Positions 26,606-35,598 of a DNA stretch of 64,000 nt are shown here, one piece after another (positions within the stretch are counted from its first letter, which is position 1; each line of letters opens with the position of its first letter). Source of the stretch: Candidatus Roseilinea mizusawaensis (lineage in GTDB: Bacteria > Chloroflexota > Anaerolineae > J036 > Brachytrichaceae); assembly GCA_016841965.1 (NCBI GenBank), contig JAEANN010000046.1, positions 1 through 64,000 of the forward strand. The letters are read 5' to 3'. A program made the translations under genes and the position numbers. The notes under the pieces are model-generated. The model was not told the DNA's origin and did not search any database. It was given only the letters and a program-made list of their open reading frames with translations.

Positions 26606-27554
26606 CGGTCCGTTCGCGCAGATACTCGCTGTACCACGCCACCATATTGGGTATACCCTCTTCGTAGGGTGTGTAGCGAAAGGCGGGGAATGCGGCAGCA
26701 AAGCGCGAGCCATCCATAAGTGTAGGCGTCTCGAATTCATACAGCAGCTCGAGCAATTCTTTTGCCCCTGGCACTGCGATGCCCAGCGCAGATAACATCA
26801 GCCGGCTGCGCACACCCATTTTCGGTTTGTGGCCGGCTGCTTGAAAAGCCATCTCAATAAAGCGCCGGCCGGTGATAGGTGCAGCGCCGGGCACATGCCA
26901 GGCCGGGTTGTCCTCTGCTTCCTGTGGCATGCTGCTTAACAACACACAAGCTGTTGCTGCGTCTTTCACATAGAGCAAGTCAAAGGGCACATCCAGTTTG
27001 CCGTACCAGAAAGCTTGTTTGTCTTGCAGGGCAGCTTCGGCGATGTCGGCAATGAAACTGTCGGTCACCATCGGGCCGTAGATACCTCCCAGCCGTGGGA
27101 TGACGTAGCTCAGGCCATCACGCTCGCGCGCGTCGGCCAGCATTTTCTCCAGCGTGTTGCGCAAGATGCCCCGCTTGCTGGTTGCCAGATGTGGGTGATC
27201 TTCCGTGGCCGGCGACTGTTGTAGCGGGCCGTAGCCGTGAATGTTGGAGGGAAACACCAGCCGCGCGCCAGACACTTTAGCGCCGGCAATCAGATTTTCA
27301 GTCAGCGTGAACCAGTTTTCCCCACGCACGTGCACGCAGTTGTAGATCGCCGTTGCGCCGTCGCATAGATAGGTGACATGGTCGGCATCCAGGGCATCTG
27401 CGATTGCATACTCGGTATCTTCGGGCAAGATGCGCTGCGCTTTGTCTTCGTCGCGCACTACCGCCAGCGTGGGCTTATTGCGTTGTGTCAGCTCGTGTAC
27501 GATAGCCGACCCGAGCGCACCGGTGGCGCCGAAGACGATATGCAACTCTTTCAT
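26589..27554 (-). CDS. NAD-dependent epimerase/dehydratase family protein
   Basis: The 321-residue extended SDR has the Rossmann start FGATGALGSAIV, SNIHGYG in the active-site region and LGGIYGPM near 160. The usual catalytic YxxxK is not clear: ATSKRGILRNTLEKML occupies that region, so Tyr may be missing. Substrate unknown. The last codons, Asn-Lys-Arg-Glu-stop, are read from the decamer repeat. TAAAAT lies 7 nt before the ATG with no Shine-Dalgarno, so the mRNA may be leaderless. Confidence 0.78.
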   Translation of the reverse strand: MKELHIVFGATGALGSAIVHELTQRNKPTLAVVRDEDKAQRILPEDTEYAIADALDADHVTYLCDGATAIYNCVHVRGENWFTLTENLIAGAKVSGARLVFPSNIHGYGPLQQSPATEDHPHLATSKRGILRNTLEKMLADARERDGLSYVIPRLGGIYGPMVTDSFIADIAEAALQDKQAFWYGKLDVPFDLLYVKDAATACVLLSSMPQEAEDNPAWHVPGAAPITGRRFIEMAFQAAGHKPKMGVRSRLMLSALGIAVPGAKELLELLYEFETPTLMDGSRFAAAFPAFRYTPYEEGIPNMVAWYSEYLRERTANKRE

Positions 27555-27561
27555 GCACGGT

Positions 27562-27567
27562 ATTTTA
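27562..27567 (-). promoter_or_regulatory. Probable -10 element before the epimerase gene
   Basis: TAAAAT on the minus strand ends 7 nt before the ATG at 27554; no Shine-Dalgarno is present. Confidence 0.45.
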
Positions 27568-27581
27568 TCGGCGCGCAGGGA

Positions 27582-29438
27582 TCAGCGCGAACGCAGCAGC
27601 GCGCTAAACTGGCGCGACGTGGGCGCCGGCGACATGTCAGCAGCGTTGTCCAAGCGGCTATCGGGCAGAGGTGGAGCAGTATCTTCGTCGGCTACGGCAA
27701 ACTGCAACAGGTATAGCCGGCGATACAACCCATCGCGCGCCAACAATTCATCGTGCGTGCCCAGCTCTACCAGCCGGCCTTTATCCAGCACGGCGATGCG
27801 ATGCGCAATCTGCACTGTGCTCAACCGGTGCGCAATGATGATGGTAGTGCGGCCTTGCATCAGCCGGCCCAGTGCCTCCTGCACCAGCCCTTCGCTTTCG
27901 CTGTCCAGCGACGAAGTGGCTTCATCGAGCAACAACACGCGCGGGTTTTTCAGCACGGCCCGTGCGATGGCAATGCGCTGGCGCTGCCCACCGCTCAATT
28001 TGATCCCGCGCTCGCCTACCGGCGTGTCATAGCCTTGTGGCAGCGCCAGGACAAACTCGTGCGCGTTGGCGGCTTTAGCTGCCGCCATCATTTCCTGTTC
28101 GCTGGCATCCAACCGGCCATACAAAATGTTCTCGCGCACTGTCCCGCTGAACAGTACCGTCTCCTGCGGCACAATCCCGATATTGGCGCGTAGACTGGCG
28201 AGCGTGATGTTACGCAGGTCGATGCCATCCAGCTTCACTGCCCCGCTGGTCGGATCATAAAAGCGCGGGATCAGGTTAAAAAGGGTGGACTTGCCGGCCC
28301 CGCTTGGGCCGACCAGCGCAATGATCTCGCCGGGCGCAATGTCCAGATTGATATCTTGCACCACTTCCACGCCGGACTCATAGGCGAACGACACATGCTC
28401 GAAAGTGATTCGTCCCTCTGCAACCCCGATGGGTTTTGCGTTGGGTGTGTCGCACACGTCGCACGGCGTGTCGAGAATCTCGAACAAGCGTTGAGTGGCG
28501 CCCACCGCCTCTTGCAATTGTGAAAAGATTTGAGCCAAAACGCCGACGCTGCTGGCGATGATGCTGCCGTACAGCAAGAAAGCTACCAGCTCCCCAGCGC
28601 TTAGCCGGCCGGCCGAAACTTCCTGCGAGCCGAACCACAGGATCGCCAGCAAAGCAAAGAAGAACATCAACCCGATTAGCGGGCCGAATGTAGCGCGGAT
28701 GGTAGCCAAGCGTAGCGCCGATTGAAAGGTGGCCCGCGCAGCAGCTTCGAAGCGCGACACCTCGTATGTCTCTCGCTCGAACGACTTGACTACCCGCACC
28801 CCGCTGATGGCTTCCTCGGCCACACTGCTCGACTCGGCCAGTTTGTCTTGCACCTGGCGCGATAGCGGGCGAATAGCGCGCCCATACAGCACAGCTATGA
28901 GTGTTGCAACCGGCAGCACGATCAGCACCACCAGTGTCAGCCGCCAGTTTACGATCAAAATCAACACCGCTGCCCCTACAATCGACAGGACATTCGAGAG
29001 GAGCGTGGCGACGTTGTTCACCAGCGTGGTGCGCACCACTGTCACGTCCGAGGACAACCGCGACACCAATTCTCCGGTGCGCCGGCTGGCGTAGAACGAC
29101 AGCCCCAGGCTTTGCAGCCGCCGGTACACGTCGGCGCGCAGATCGAGCGTAACGCTTTCGCCGGCCCGGCTCAGCAGATACTGACTGACGATGTCTACGA
29201 TGGCGCGCAGGACAAAGACTGCCACCAGCGCCAGCATGATCTCCGTCGGTGATAGGGGCAGCGCCGCGCCGGTTACCGCATTCACCAACTGACCACTGAT
29301 CGATGGAAAAGCCAGAAAGAGGCCGCTGCTGATGACAAACAGCGCACTGGCGATGATCAGTAACCAGCGATATGGCGCAACATACCTGAACAGCCGGCGC
29401 ATATCGTGGATGGCCGGCTGCGACATTCGTTTGCTCAT
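27582..29438 (-). CDS. ABC exporter (fused permease and ATPase, MsbA/MDR type)
   Basis: The 618-residue half-transporter has a six-helix membrane domain (about 25-320) followed by the ATPase: Walker A GPSGAGKST near 400, signature LSGGQRQR, Walker B VLLLDEATSSLD and H-loop IIAHRLST. It probably works as a homodimer exporting lipids, drugs or peptides. The ATG at 29438 is used; two heptamers of the kind found in the large arrays (AATACTC, ACTGCTC) lie just upstream and no strong Shine-Dalgarno is seen. topA ends 35 nt upstream of its start. Confidence 0.9.
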   Translation of the reverse strand: MSKRMSQPAIHDMRRLFRYVAPYRWLLIIASALFVISSGLFLAFPSISGQLVNAVTGAALPLSPTEIMLALVAVFVLRAIVDIVSQYLLSRAGESVTLDLRADVYRRLQSLGLSFYASRRTGELVSRLSSDVTVVRTTLVNNVATLLSNVLSIVGAAVLILIVNWRLTLVVLIVLPVATLIAVLYGRAIRPLSRQVQDKLAESSSVAEEAISGVRVVKSFERETYEVSRFEAAARATFQSALRLATIRATFGPLIGLMFFFALLAILWFGSQEVSAGRLSAGELVAFLLYGSIIASSVGVLAQIFSQLQEAVGATQRLFEILDTPCDVCDTPNAKPIGVAEGRITFEHVSFAYESGVEVVQDINLDIAPGEIIALVGPSGAGKSTLFNLIPRFYDPTSGAVKLDGIDLRNITLASLRANIGIVPQETVLFSGTVRENILYGRLDASEQEMMAAAKAANAHEFVLALPQGYDTPVGERGIKLSGGQRQRIAIARAVLKNPRVLLLDEATSSLDSESEGLVQEALGRLMQGRTTIIIAHRLSTVQIAHRIAVLDKGRLVELGTHDELLARDGLYRRLYLLQFAVADEDTAPPLPDSRLDNAADMSPAPTSRQFSALLRSR

Positions 29439-29473
29439 GATCCAATACTCACTGCTCAACACGCCAGCCGGCG

Positions 29474-31972
29474 CTATGGGTTTGCACTATTCTCTTCTGG
29501 CATGTCAAATACCTGCTCGCATGTCAGGCATTTGGCTTTGCCCTTGCCGGCTTCCACCAGCAGCCCACCGTCGCCGGTGGGGCAGGTCATGGCAACGGGG
29601 CGATTCCAGGTGGTGAAGTCGCAGGTCGGGTAGTTTGCGCAGCCGTAGAACACACGTCGGCTTTTCCTCATGCGCTTCTCGACCAGCTTGCCCCCGCATT
29701 TGGGACAAGCCACCCCCGGCAGGCCGATTGGCTCCACGTAGCGGCACTGCGGAAAGTTCGAACAGCCGATAAAGCGGCCAAACCGGCCCTGTTTGTAAAC
29801 CAGCCGGCTGCCGCAGCGCGGGCAATTCTCGCCGGTGTATTCCACCATCCGCTCGATCTGTGGGATCGTTTGCGCAGCCCGCGCCACCGTCTCCTTGAAT
29901 GGGTCGTAGAAGGCGTGCAGCACCGGTCGCCAGTGACGCTCGCCGGTTTCGATGCTGTCCAGCTCGTCTTCGACCTGCGCCGTGAAGCCGATATCGATGT
30001 ACTGTGGAAAGTTGTTCACCAACAGATCGTTCACTTGCAACCCCAGTTCGGTGGGGCGCAGTTGTTTGCCCTCGCGGGTGACGTAGTAGCGCGACTGAAT
30101 GATGCCGAGGATCGTGGCATAGGTGCTGGGCCGGCCAATTCCGTACTCTTCCAGCGCCTTGATCAGGCTGGCCTCGGTGAAGCGTGGCGGCGGCTGAGTG
30201 AAATGTTGCGCAGGCAGCAATTGCAACAGATCCAGGCTTTCGTGCTCTGTCAGATCAGGTAATCGCCTGTCCGTTGTGCTATAGGCGTCACTGGTGCCGT
30301 TGCCGTTCGAGAAGCCGTTGGCGCTTGTGTCGCCCTCGTCCCGTCCCTCTTCATACACTTTTAGGAACCCGGGGAACTTGATGATAGATCCGCTGGCGCG
30401 GAAGAGATAGGTCGGCCTGCTTACCGCGTTGTCTTGTGTGGCCGGCGCGGCGCACACTGGCCGCGCTTCGATGTCTACAGAAGTGGCGTCATATATCGCG
30501 CCGGCCATCTGGCTGGCGACGAACCGTTTCCATACCAGGTCGTACAACCGGTACTGATCGCGCTCCAAATAATCTTTGATCTCTTCCGGCGCGCGGAAGA
30601 CCGAGGTGGGGCGGATGGCTTCGTGCGCCTCTTGAGCGTTCTTGCTCCGCGACGTGTATTTGGGAGGCTGATCGGGCACAAACTCTGGCCCGTAGCGTTG
30701 CGCAATCAACTCGCGCGCTTCGGCCTGCGCCGAGGCGGCGACATTGGTCGAGTCGGTGCGCATGTAGGTGATCAATCCCACCGGCCCCTCACCCACATCA
30801 ATCCCCTCGTACAACTGTTGTGCTGTGGCCATGGTGCGCCGGGCGTTAAAGCCCAGCTTGCGGCTGGCTTCCTGCTGCAAGGTGCTGGTGGTGAAAGGCG
30901 CTGCCGGCCGGCGCGCGCGATCCTTGCGATCCACCCGCGTCACGCTCCAGGTTGCCTCACGCAGTGCTTCGACAACGCGCTCTGTATCGGCCTGCGTTTT
31001 CAGGTCGGGGTCTGCGCCGTTCAGCTTGTACAGGCGGGCTACAAATTTCGTATTTTCGATCTTAGCGTTTGAATTTGACTGTGTGCCGGTGTCGTCCAGG
31101 TCCGACATTCTTCCGGCGCCATCCAGAGTTTGTTTGGCCAGTTCGGCTTCCAGCGTCCAGTATTCGACCGGCTGGAAGCTCTGGATCTGGCGTTCGCGCT
31201 CGCAGACCAGGCGCAATGCCACCGATTGCACCCGCCCAGCGCTCAGTCCCTTGCGCTGCATCTTGTCGCGCAGCAACGGGCTGAGGGTGTACCCAACTAG
31301 CCGATCCATGATGCGGCGAGCTTGCTGGGCATCCACCAGATTGCGATCCAGCTCGCGCGGATTGGCAAATGCTTCTTCGATCGCGTGCTGAGTAATCTCG
31401 TGAAATTCAACCCGCCGCACCGGTTTGCCGTCGATCTCTTTATCCAGTACATGTGTCAAGTGCCACGAGATGGCCTCGCCTTCGCGGTCGGGGTCGGTGG
31501 CCAGCCAGACTTCGCTGGCATTCCTGGCAACCGCCTTCAATTCCTTGACGACTGCTTTCTTATCCACCGGCACGACGTAGCGTGGCTCAAAATCCGCCAT
31601 CACGTCTACCCCCAGGCGGTTCTTCGGCAAGTCGCGGATGTGCCCGATGGAGGCGTGTACATGGAACTTGCGCCCCAGAAACTTGCCGATGGTGCGCGCT
31701 TTGGTCGGCGATTCGACGATGACCAGCGGAAACTGGCGCGCCTGGGATTTTGTGTTGCCATTGGGTGATTTGCTGGCGGGGGCTTTTGTGCGCACCACGC
31801 GATCGGGCGGCGTCACGCCCTCGTGGGCTGGCGTACGCCCCATCTTATAGACTTTTGGGTTGCCGCAGTTGGAGCATGTACCTACCGAAGCCGGTGCGCC
31901 ATTAGCAAAGAAAATGGGTTGCGGGTCCAGCAGCACATGCTTCCCCCGGCATTTGAAACAAAAGGCTTCCAT
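29474..31972 (-). CDS. topA: DNA topoisomerase I with N-terminal DUF5679-like zinc ribbon
   Basis: The 832-residue type IA topoisomerase relaxes negatively supercoiled DNA. The Toprim domain starts at VIVESPTKARTIGKFLG (near 92) with DPDREGEAISWH, and the active-site Tyr lies in GLITYMRTDST. Three C-terminal zinc-ribbon modules are present; the first two have four Cys each and the last is reduced. Unusually, residues 1-50 form an extra ribbon, CFKC (5-8) and CSNC (33-36), resembling stand-alone DUF5679 proteins. TATTAT lies 10 nt before the ATG without a Shine-Dalgarno. Confidence 0.93.
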   Translation of the reverse strand: MEAFCFKCRGKHVLLDPQPIFFANGAPASVGTCSNCGNPKVYKMGRTPAHEGVTPPDRVVRTKAPASKSPNGNTKSQARQFPLVIVESPTKARTIGKFLGRKFHVHASIGHIRDLPKNRLGVDVMADFEPRYVVPVDKKAVVKELKAVARNASEVWLATDPDREGEAISWHLTHVLDKEIDGKPVRRVEFHEITQHAIEEAFANPRELDRNLVDAQQARRIMDRLVGYTLSPLLRDKMQRKGLSAGRVQSVALRLVCERERQIQSFQPVEYWTLEAELAKQTLDGAGRMSDLDDTGTQSNSNAKIENTKFVARLYKLNGADPDLKTQADTERVVEALREATWSVTRVDRKDRARRPAAPFTTSTLQQEASRKLGFNARRTMATAQQLYEGIDVGEGPVGLITYMRTDSTNVAASAQAEARELIAQRYGPEFVPDQPPKYTSRSKNAQEAHEAIRPTSVFRAPEEIKDYLERDQYRLYDLVWKRFVASQMAGAIYDATSVDIEARPVCAAPATQDNAVSRPTYLFRASGSIIKFPGFLKVYEEGRDEGDTSANGFSNGNGTSDAYSTTDRRLPDLTEHESLDLLQLLPAQHFTQPPPRFTEASLIKALEEYGIGRPSTYATILGIIQSRYYVTREGKQLRPTELGLQVNDLLVNNFPQYIDIGFTAQVEDELDSIETGERHWRPVLHAFYDPFKETVARAAQTIPQIERMVEYTGENCPRCGSRLVYKQGRFGRFIGCSNFPQCRYVEPIGLPGVACPKCGGKLVEKRMRKSRRVFYGCANYPTCDFTTWNRPVAMTCPTGDGGLLVEAGKGKAKCLTCEQVFDMPEENSANP

Positions 31973-31982
31973 TCGGGCGCTG

Positions 31983-31988
31983 ATAATA
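31983..31988 (-). promoter_or_regulatory. Probable -10 element before topA
   Basis: TATTAT on the minus strand ends 10 nt before the topA ATG; no Shine-Dalgarno and no clear -35. Confidence 0.4.
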
Positions 31989-31997
31989 CACCACAAG

Positions 31998-33107
31998 CTA
32001 TGCCGGCCGGCCTGCGCCGTGTTGACGTAGCACTTGCATGATTTCTTTCTGAAATCTCTCGGCGCTGAACTTTTCGGCGTGTAACCGAATCCCGGCTGGG
32101 TCAAACGGTATGTGCTGGAACGTGGACAGCGCTATGGCAAGAGAGTCGGGGGTGGGTTCGCGAAAAAGCAGGCCGGTGACGCCCTCTATGACGGTATCGA
32201 GTGCGCCTCCGCCGGCGTAGGCGATGACCGGTTTGCCGCACGCCATGGCCTGAATGGGCGCGATGCCGAAGTCTTCCAGGCCGGGGAAAATGAAGGCCCG
32301 GCAGCCGGCCAGCAATCCGGAGAGCGTGCTGTCATCGACGCGTCCGAGCAGACGCACAGTTGGGCCGGCCATGCGCTCCAGGCGTGGCCGATCGCGCCCA
32401 TCGCCGGCGATCCAGAGTGGCAGTCCCAGCCGATTGCAGGCTTCAATTGCCAGATCAATGCGCTTATAGGGCAACAAGCGTGAGACGATCAGAAAGTAGT
32501 CGTTGCTGACGTAGGAGACGGCGTAGCGATTGACCCGTACCGGCGGGTAAATAATGATGGAGTCGCGCCCATAGCAGGTCTGAATGCGCTGCTGCACCTC
32601 GCGCGAGATGGCGATGAAGCGCGTCACGCGTCGGGCAGCCCGGCGTTCCCAGGCCCGCAAGACAGCATTGAGCGCCGGCAGGATAGCTTTGGCCGGCGCA
32701 GGAATATGCTCTCTCTTCGCATAGGCATAGAAGTCAAAGGTAAACCGGGTCGGTGTTAAGCAATAACACACATGGCGAGTTCGCGCACCGATCCGAACGC
32801 CAATGCAAAACGCGCTCTTATTGCTCAACACCAGATCATATTGATCGGGGATGCGCATAGCAGCAAACGTGGCTGCAAACAGCGGCATATAAGGCTGATG
32901 CATCCGGTGCACACGCGGCAGTCGATCCATCCACGAGCTGCGAATATCCCAGGCGCGCCACTCAGCCGGCATTCGCGCCCGATCATAGATGCTGGTATAC
33001 ACCGGCGCATCGGGGAACATAGTGTGCAGCTCGACCAGCACGTCCTCTGCGCCGCCAAGTTGGTTAAGCCAGTCGTGTATCAGTGCAATCGCCATCCGAT
33101 TCGCCAT
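31998..33107 (-). CDS. GT4-family glycosyltransferase
   Basis: The 369-residue GT-B enzyme opens with ALIHDWLNQLGGAEDVL and has a C-terminal nucleotide-sugar region: YFLIVSRLLPYKRIDLAIEA, AGCRAFIFPGLEDFGIAPIQAMACGKPVIAY and the E-rich EDFGI loop. It resembles mannosyl/galactosyl transferases of exopolysaccharide synthesis. Two in-frame ATGs (33107 and 33095) are possible; neither has a Shine-Dalgarno. It lies 25 nt upstream of topA on the same strand, without an obvious functional link. Confidence 0.87.
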   Translation of the reverse strand: MANRMAIALIHDWLNQLGGAEDVLVELHTMFPDAPVYTSIYDRARMPAEWRAWDIRSSWMDRLPRVHRMHQPYMPLFAATFAAMRIPDQYDLVLSNKSAFCIGVRIGARTRHVCYCLTPTRFTFDFYAYAKREHIPAPAKAILPALNAVLRAWERRAARRVTRFIAISREVQQRIQTCYGRDSIIIYPPVRVNRYAVSYVSNDYFLIVSRLLPYKRIDLAIEACNRLGLPLWIAGDGRDRPRLERMAGPTVRLLGRVDDSTLSGLLAGCRAFIFPGLEDFGIAPIQAMACGKPVIAYAGGGALDTVIEGVTGLLFREPTPDSLAIALSTFQHIPFDPAGIRLHAEKFSAERFQKEIMQVLRQHGAGRPA

Positions 33108-33110
33108 GCA

Positions 33111-33288
33111 GTGTAGCAGACAGGCACCCTGCCCGCCGCGAGGACGCGGCGCGAGAGCGGAGCGGGGGGCGCAGTGCGCGGGATGTGGCGGAGAGCAGAG
33201 TGTAGCAGACAGGCACCCTGCCCGCCGCGAGGACGCGGCGCGAGAGCAAAGCGGGGGGCGCGGTGCGCGGGATGTGGCGGAGAGCAGA
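33111..33288. repeat. 89-bp tandem duplication containing a hairpin
   Basis: 33111-33199 and 33200-33288 are direct repeats of 89 bp that differ at three positions. Each unit holds CGCCGCG and CGCGGCG around AGGA, a 7-bp stem with a tetraloop. It fills the divergent region between the glycosyltransferase and larB; the rest of the interval to 33435 shows only the larB -10 element. Confidence 0.93.
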
Positions 33289-33423
33289 GCTGGGGGCGCG
33301 CCGCCAGAGCGCACTGCCAACGCTCGCCGGCTTGGTCCGCGAGGCCGGCGACTGGGTGTAGTGGCAATCTGTCAGGTAGCTAGCCCCCAAATCTGGGGAT
33401 CCAATTCCACTGGCTCAATCAGT

Positions 33424-33429
33424 TAAGAT
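33424..33429 (+). promoter_or_regulatory. Probable -10 element before larB
   Basis: TAAGAT lies 6 nt before the ATG at 33436; no Shine-Dalgarno, consistent with a leaderless mRNA. Confidence 0.4.
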
Positions 33430-33435
33430 GGCCCT

Positions 33436-34212
33436 ATGTCTATGGATGAACAACGATTGCGGGCGCTTCTTGAATCCGTGCGAGCCAATACGACAACTGT
33501 GGATGCGGCCATTCACGAACTGCGGCATTTGCCGTTCGAGACGATCGGGGACTTTGCTCGCCTCGACCACCACCGCGCGCTGCGTCGGGGTTTCCCAGAA
33601 GTTATTCTTGCCCAGGGTAAGACGCCTGAGCAGGTCGCGCAGATTTTTGGCCGGCTGGCCGAACGCAGCAACCGCGTGCTGGCGACGCGCGTCAGCGTTG
33701 AGATGTACGCCGCCATACGCGACCGGCTGCCAGAGGCAATCTATCACCCGCTGGCGCGCCTGCTCTACCTTGATCGCTCTGCCACCCAAAACCGACTGGA
33801 TGGCATTGTAGTTGCCAGCGCCGGCACAGCCGATATGCCTGTTGCCGAGGAAGCAGCCATCACCGCCGAGCTGACCGGCAGCCGCGTCGAGCGCATCTAT
33901 GATGTCGGAGTTGCCGGTCTGCATCGTTTGCTCGATCAGGCCGAGGCGTTGCAACGGGCCAGGGTGATTGTGGTCGTGGCCGGCATGGAAGGCGCGTTGG
34001 CCAGCGTTGTGGCCGGCCTGGTGGCGGCGCCGGTCATTGCTGTGCCAACCAGCGTGGGCTACGGCGCTAATTTTGGCGGTCTTTCAGCGCTTCTGACTAT
34101 GCTCAACAGTTGCGCGAATGGCGTTGCAGTCGTCAACATCGACAATGGTTTTGGGGCCGGCTACTTGGCCGGTGTCATCAACCATCTCGGCCGGACAACA
34201 GACGGTGCATGA
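33436..34212 (+). CDS. larB: LarB, nickel-pincer cofactor biosynthesis carboxylase
   Basis: The 258-residue enzyme carboxylates and hydrolyses nicotinic acid adenine dinucleotide, the first step toward the nickel-pincer nucleotide of lactate racemase-type enzymes. Seen are LDHHRALRRGFPEVILAQGK (about 42-61), IVVASAGTADMPVAEEA, VVVAGMEGALASVVAGLV and the AIR-carboxylase-like AVPTSVGYG. Length is normal. larC follows after 55 nt; neither LarE nor LarA is in the window. Confidence 0.93.
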   Translation: MSMDEQRLRALLESVRANTTTVDAAIHELRHLPFETIGDFARLDHHRALRRGFPEVILAQGKTPEQVAQIFGRLAERSNRVLATRVSVEMYAAIRDRLPEAIYHPLARLLYLDRSATQNRLDGIVVASAGTADMPVAEEAAITAELTGSRVERIYDVGVAGLHRLLDQAEALQRARVIVVVAGMEGALASVVAGLVAAPVIAVPTSVGYGANFGGLSALLTMLNSCANGVAVVNIDNGFGAGYLAGVINHLGRTTDGA

Positions 34213-34267
34213 CAGAAGCTGTTCTGACTGACTTCAGATTACTTCTGCCGTGTCATACTCTGTCACC

Positions 34268-35557
34268 ATGAAAATCGCTTACTGTGACTGTTTCTCTGGC
34301 ATTAGCGGCGATATGTTCTTGGGCGCGTTGATAGATGCCGGCCTGCCGGTCGACGCGCTCAATGCGCAGATTGCACGGCTAAATATGCCAGAGCAGCCCT
34401 ACGTGCGTGCGTCCACGGTAATGAAAGGCCCTTTGCGCGCCACCTTTGCCCAAGTGCTTGAAGCCCACGATGCCCACCACGTTTACGACCATCAGCATGC
34501 TCATCCTCATGAACATGACCATGACCATGACCATGATCACCATCACGGTCATGACCAACATCATGACCACAGCGCGGTGCATGCTCACATGCACAGGCAT
34601 TCGCGCAACTTGACCAGCATCGCGCAGCTTATCGAAGCGAGCGATCTGTCTGCGCGGGTAAAGCAAACGGCACTGGCCATCTTTGGCAGGCTCGCGCAAG
34701 CCGAGGCCGGCGTGCATGGAACCTCGATCGAGGCAGTGCATTTCCACGAAGTCGGCGCAGTCGATTCGATTGTGGATATTGTGGGCGCAGCCATCGGGCT
34801 GGAACATCTGGGGATTGATCGCCTATTTGCGTCGGCATTGCCGATGGTCAACGGGCAGGTGAACACGCAGCACGGCTTGCTGCCCTTGCCGGCCCCGGCC
34901 ACGCTGGCGCTGCTGGCTTCGGCTAATGCGCCGGTTGTGCCGTCCGAGGCGCGCGTCGAGCTGGTCACACCCACCGGCGCAGCCATTCTCGCCACGCTGG
35001 CGACGTTTGAGCAGCCGGCCATGTCCATCACCCAAGTAGGCATCGGGGCGGGGCGGCGCGAGATGCCCTGGCCCAACGTCATGCGTCTGATCGTCGGCCA
35101 GGCCGGGCCGGAGACGGGCGGTGGGCTGGTGCAGATCGAGACCAACATCGACGACATGAATCCGCAGGTGTTTGGCTTTGTGATGCAGCGTCTGTTTGCT
35201 GCCGGCGCGCTCGATGTGTTCTTTGCGCCCATTCACATGAAGAAAGATCGCCCCGGTACCCTGGTGGGTGTGATTGCCCGCCGCGCCGATGAGCCGGCTC
35301 TTGCCCGCATCCTGCTCGAAGAAACCAGCACATTGGGTGTGCGCGTGCTGTCCATCGAGCATCGCCACGAGGCGCAGCGCGAAATGCGCTTGGCCCGCAC
35401 AGAATATGGCGATGTGCCGGTGAAGATCAAGTTGCTGGACGGCGCGATTGCTGGCGCCAGTCCGGAATACGATGTGTGCGCGCGCCTGGCTGCCGAGCAG
35501 GGTGTGCCGGTACGGCGTGTTATCGAGGCTGCCCTTGCGGCATGTCGGCTGACATGA
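34268..35557 (+). CDS. larC: LarC, nickel insertion protein for the nickel-pincer cofactor
   Basis: The 429-residue cyclometallase inserts nickel into the pincer nucleotide. CFSGISGDMFLGAL at 8-21, EAVHFHEVGAVDSIVDIVG and the C-terminal ETNIDDMNPQVFG are family signatures. The gene is one uninterrupted frame, unlike the frameshifted lactobacillar larC1/C2. A His-rich region (67-111) has 22 His in 45 residues and probably stores or delivers nickel. An upstream in-frame start at 34250 would add six residues. It follows larB in an operon. Confidence 0.93.
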   Translation: MKIAYCDCFSGISGDMFLGALIDAGLPVDALNAQIARLNMPEQPYVRASTVMKGPLRATFAQVLEAHDAHHVYDHQHAHPHEHDHDHDHDHHHGHDQHHDHSAVHAHMHRHSRNLTSIAQLIEASDLSARVKQTALAIFGRLAQAEAGVHGTSIEAVHFHEVGAVDSIVDIVGAAIGLEHLGIDRLFASALPMVNGQVNTQHGLLPLPAPATLALLASANAPVVPSEARVELVTPTGAAILATLATFEQPAMSITQVGIGAGRREMPWPNVMRLIVGQAGPETGGGLVQIETNIDDMNPQVFGFVMQRLFAAGALDVFFAPIHMKKDRPGTLVGVIARRADEPALARILLEETSTLGVRVLSIEHRHEAQREMRLARTEYGDVPVKIKLLDGAIAGASPEYDVCARLAAEQGVPVRRVIEAALAACRLT

Positions 35558-35598
35558 AAGCCAACCGCGCGATACAAATAAAAAAGGAGTAACACAGC

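Noticed and set aside
26589-27554. Epimerase gene as part of the mobile cassette
   Set aside because: It is a normal-length metabolic gene on the opposite strand; only its last codons derive from repeats, so it is treated as a flank.
33064-33390. Several Arg/Pro/Ala-rich minus-strand ORFs
   Set aside because: They are translations of the 89-bp tandem repeat and have no independent coding signs.
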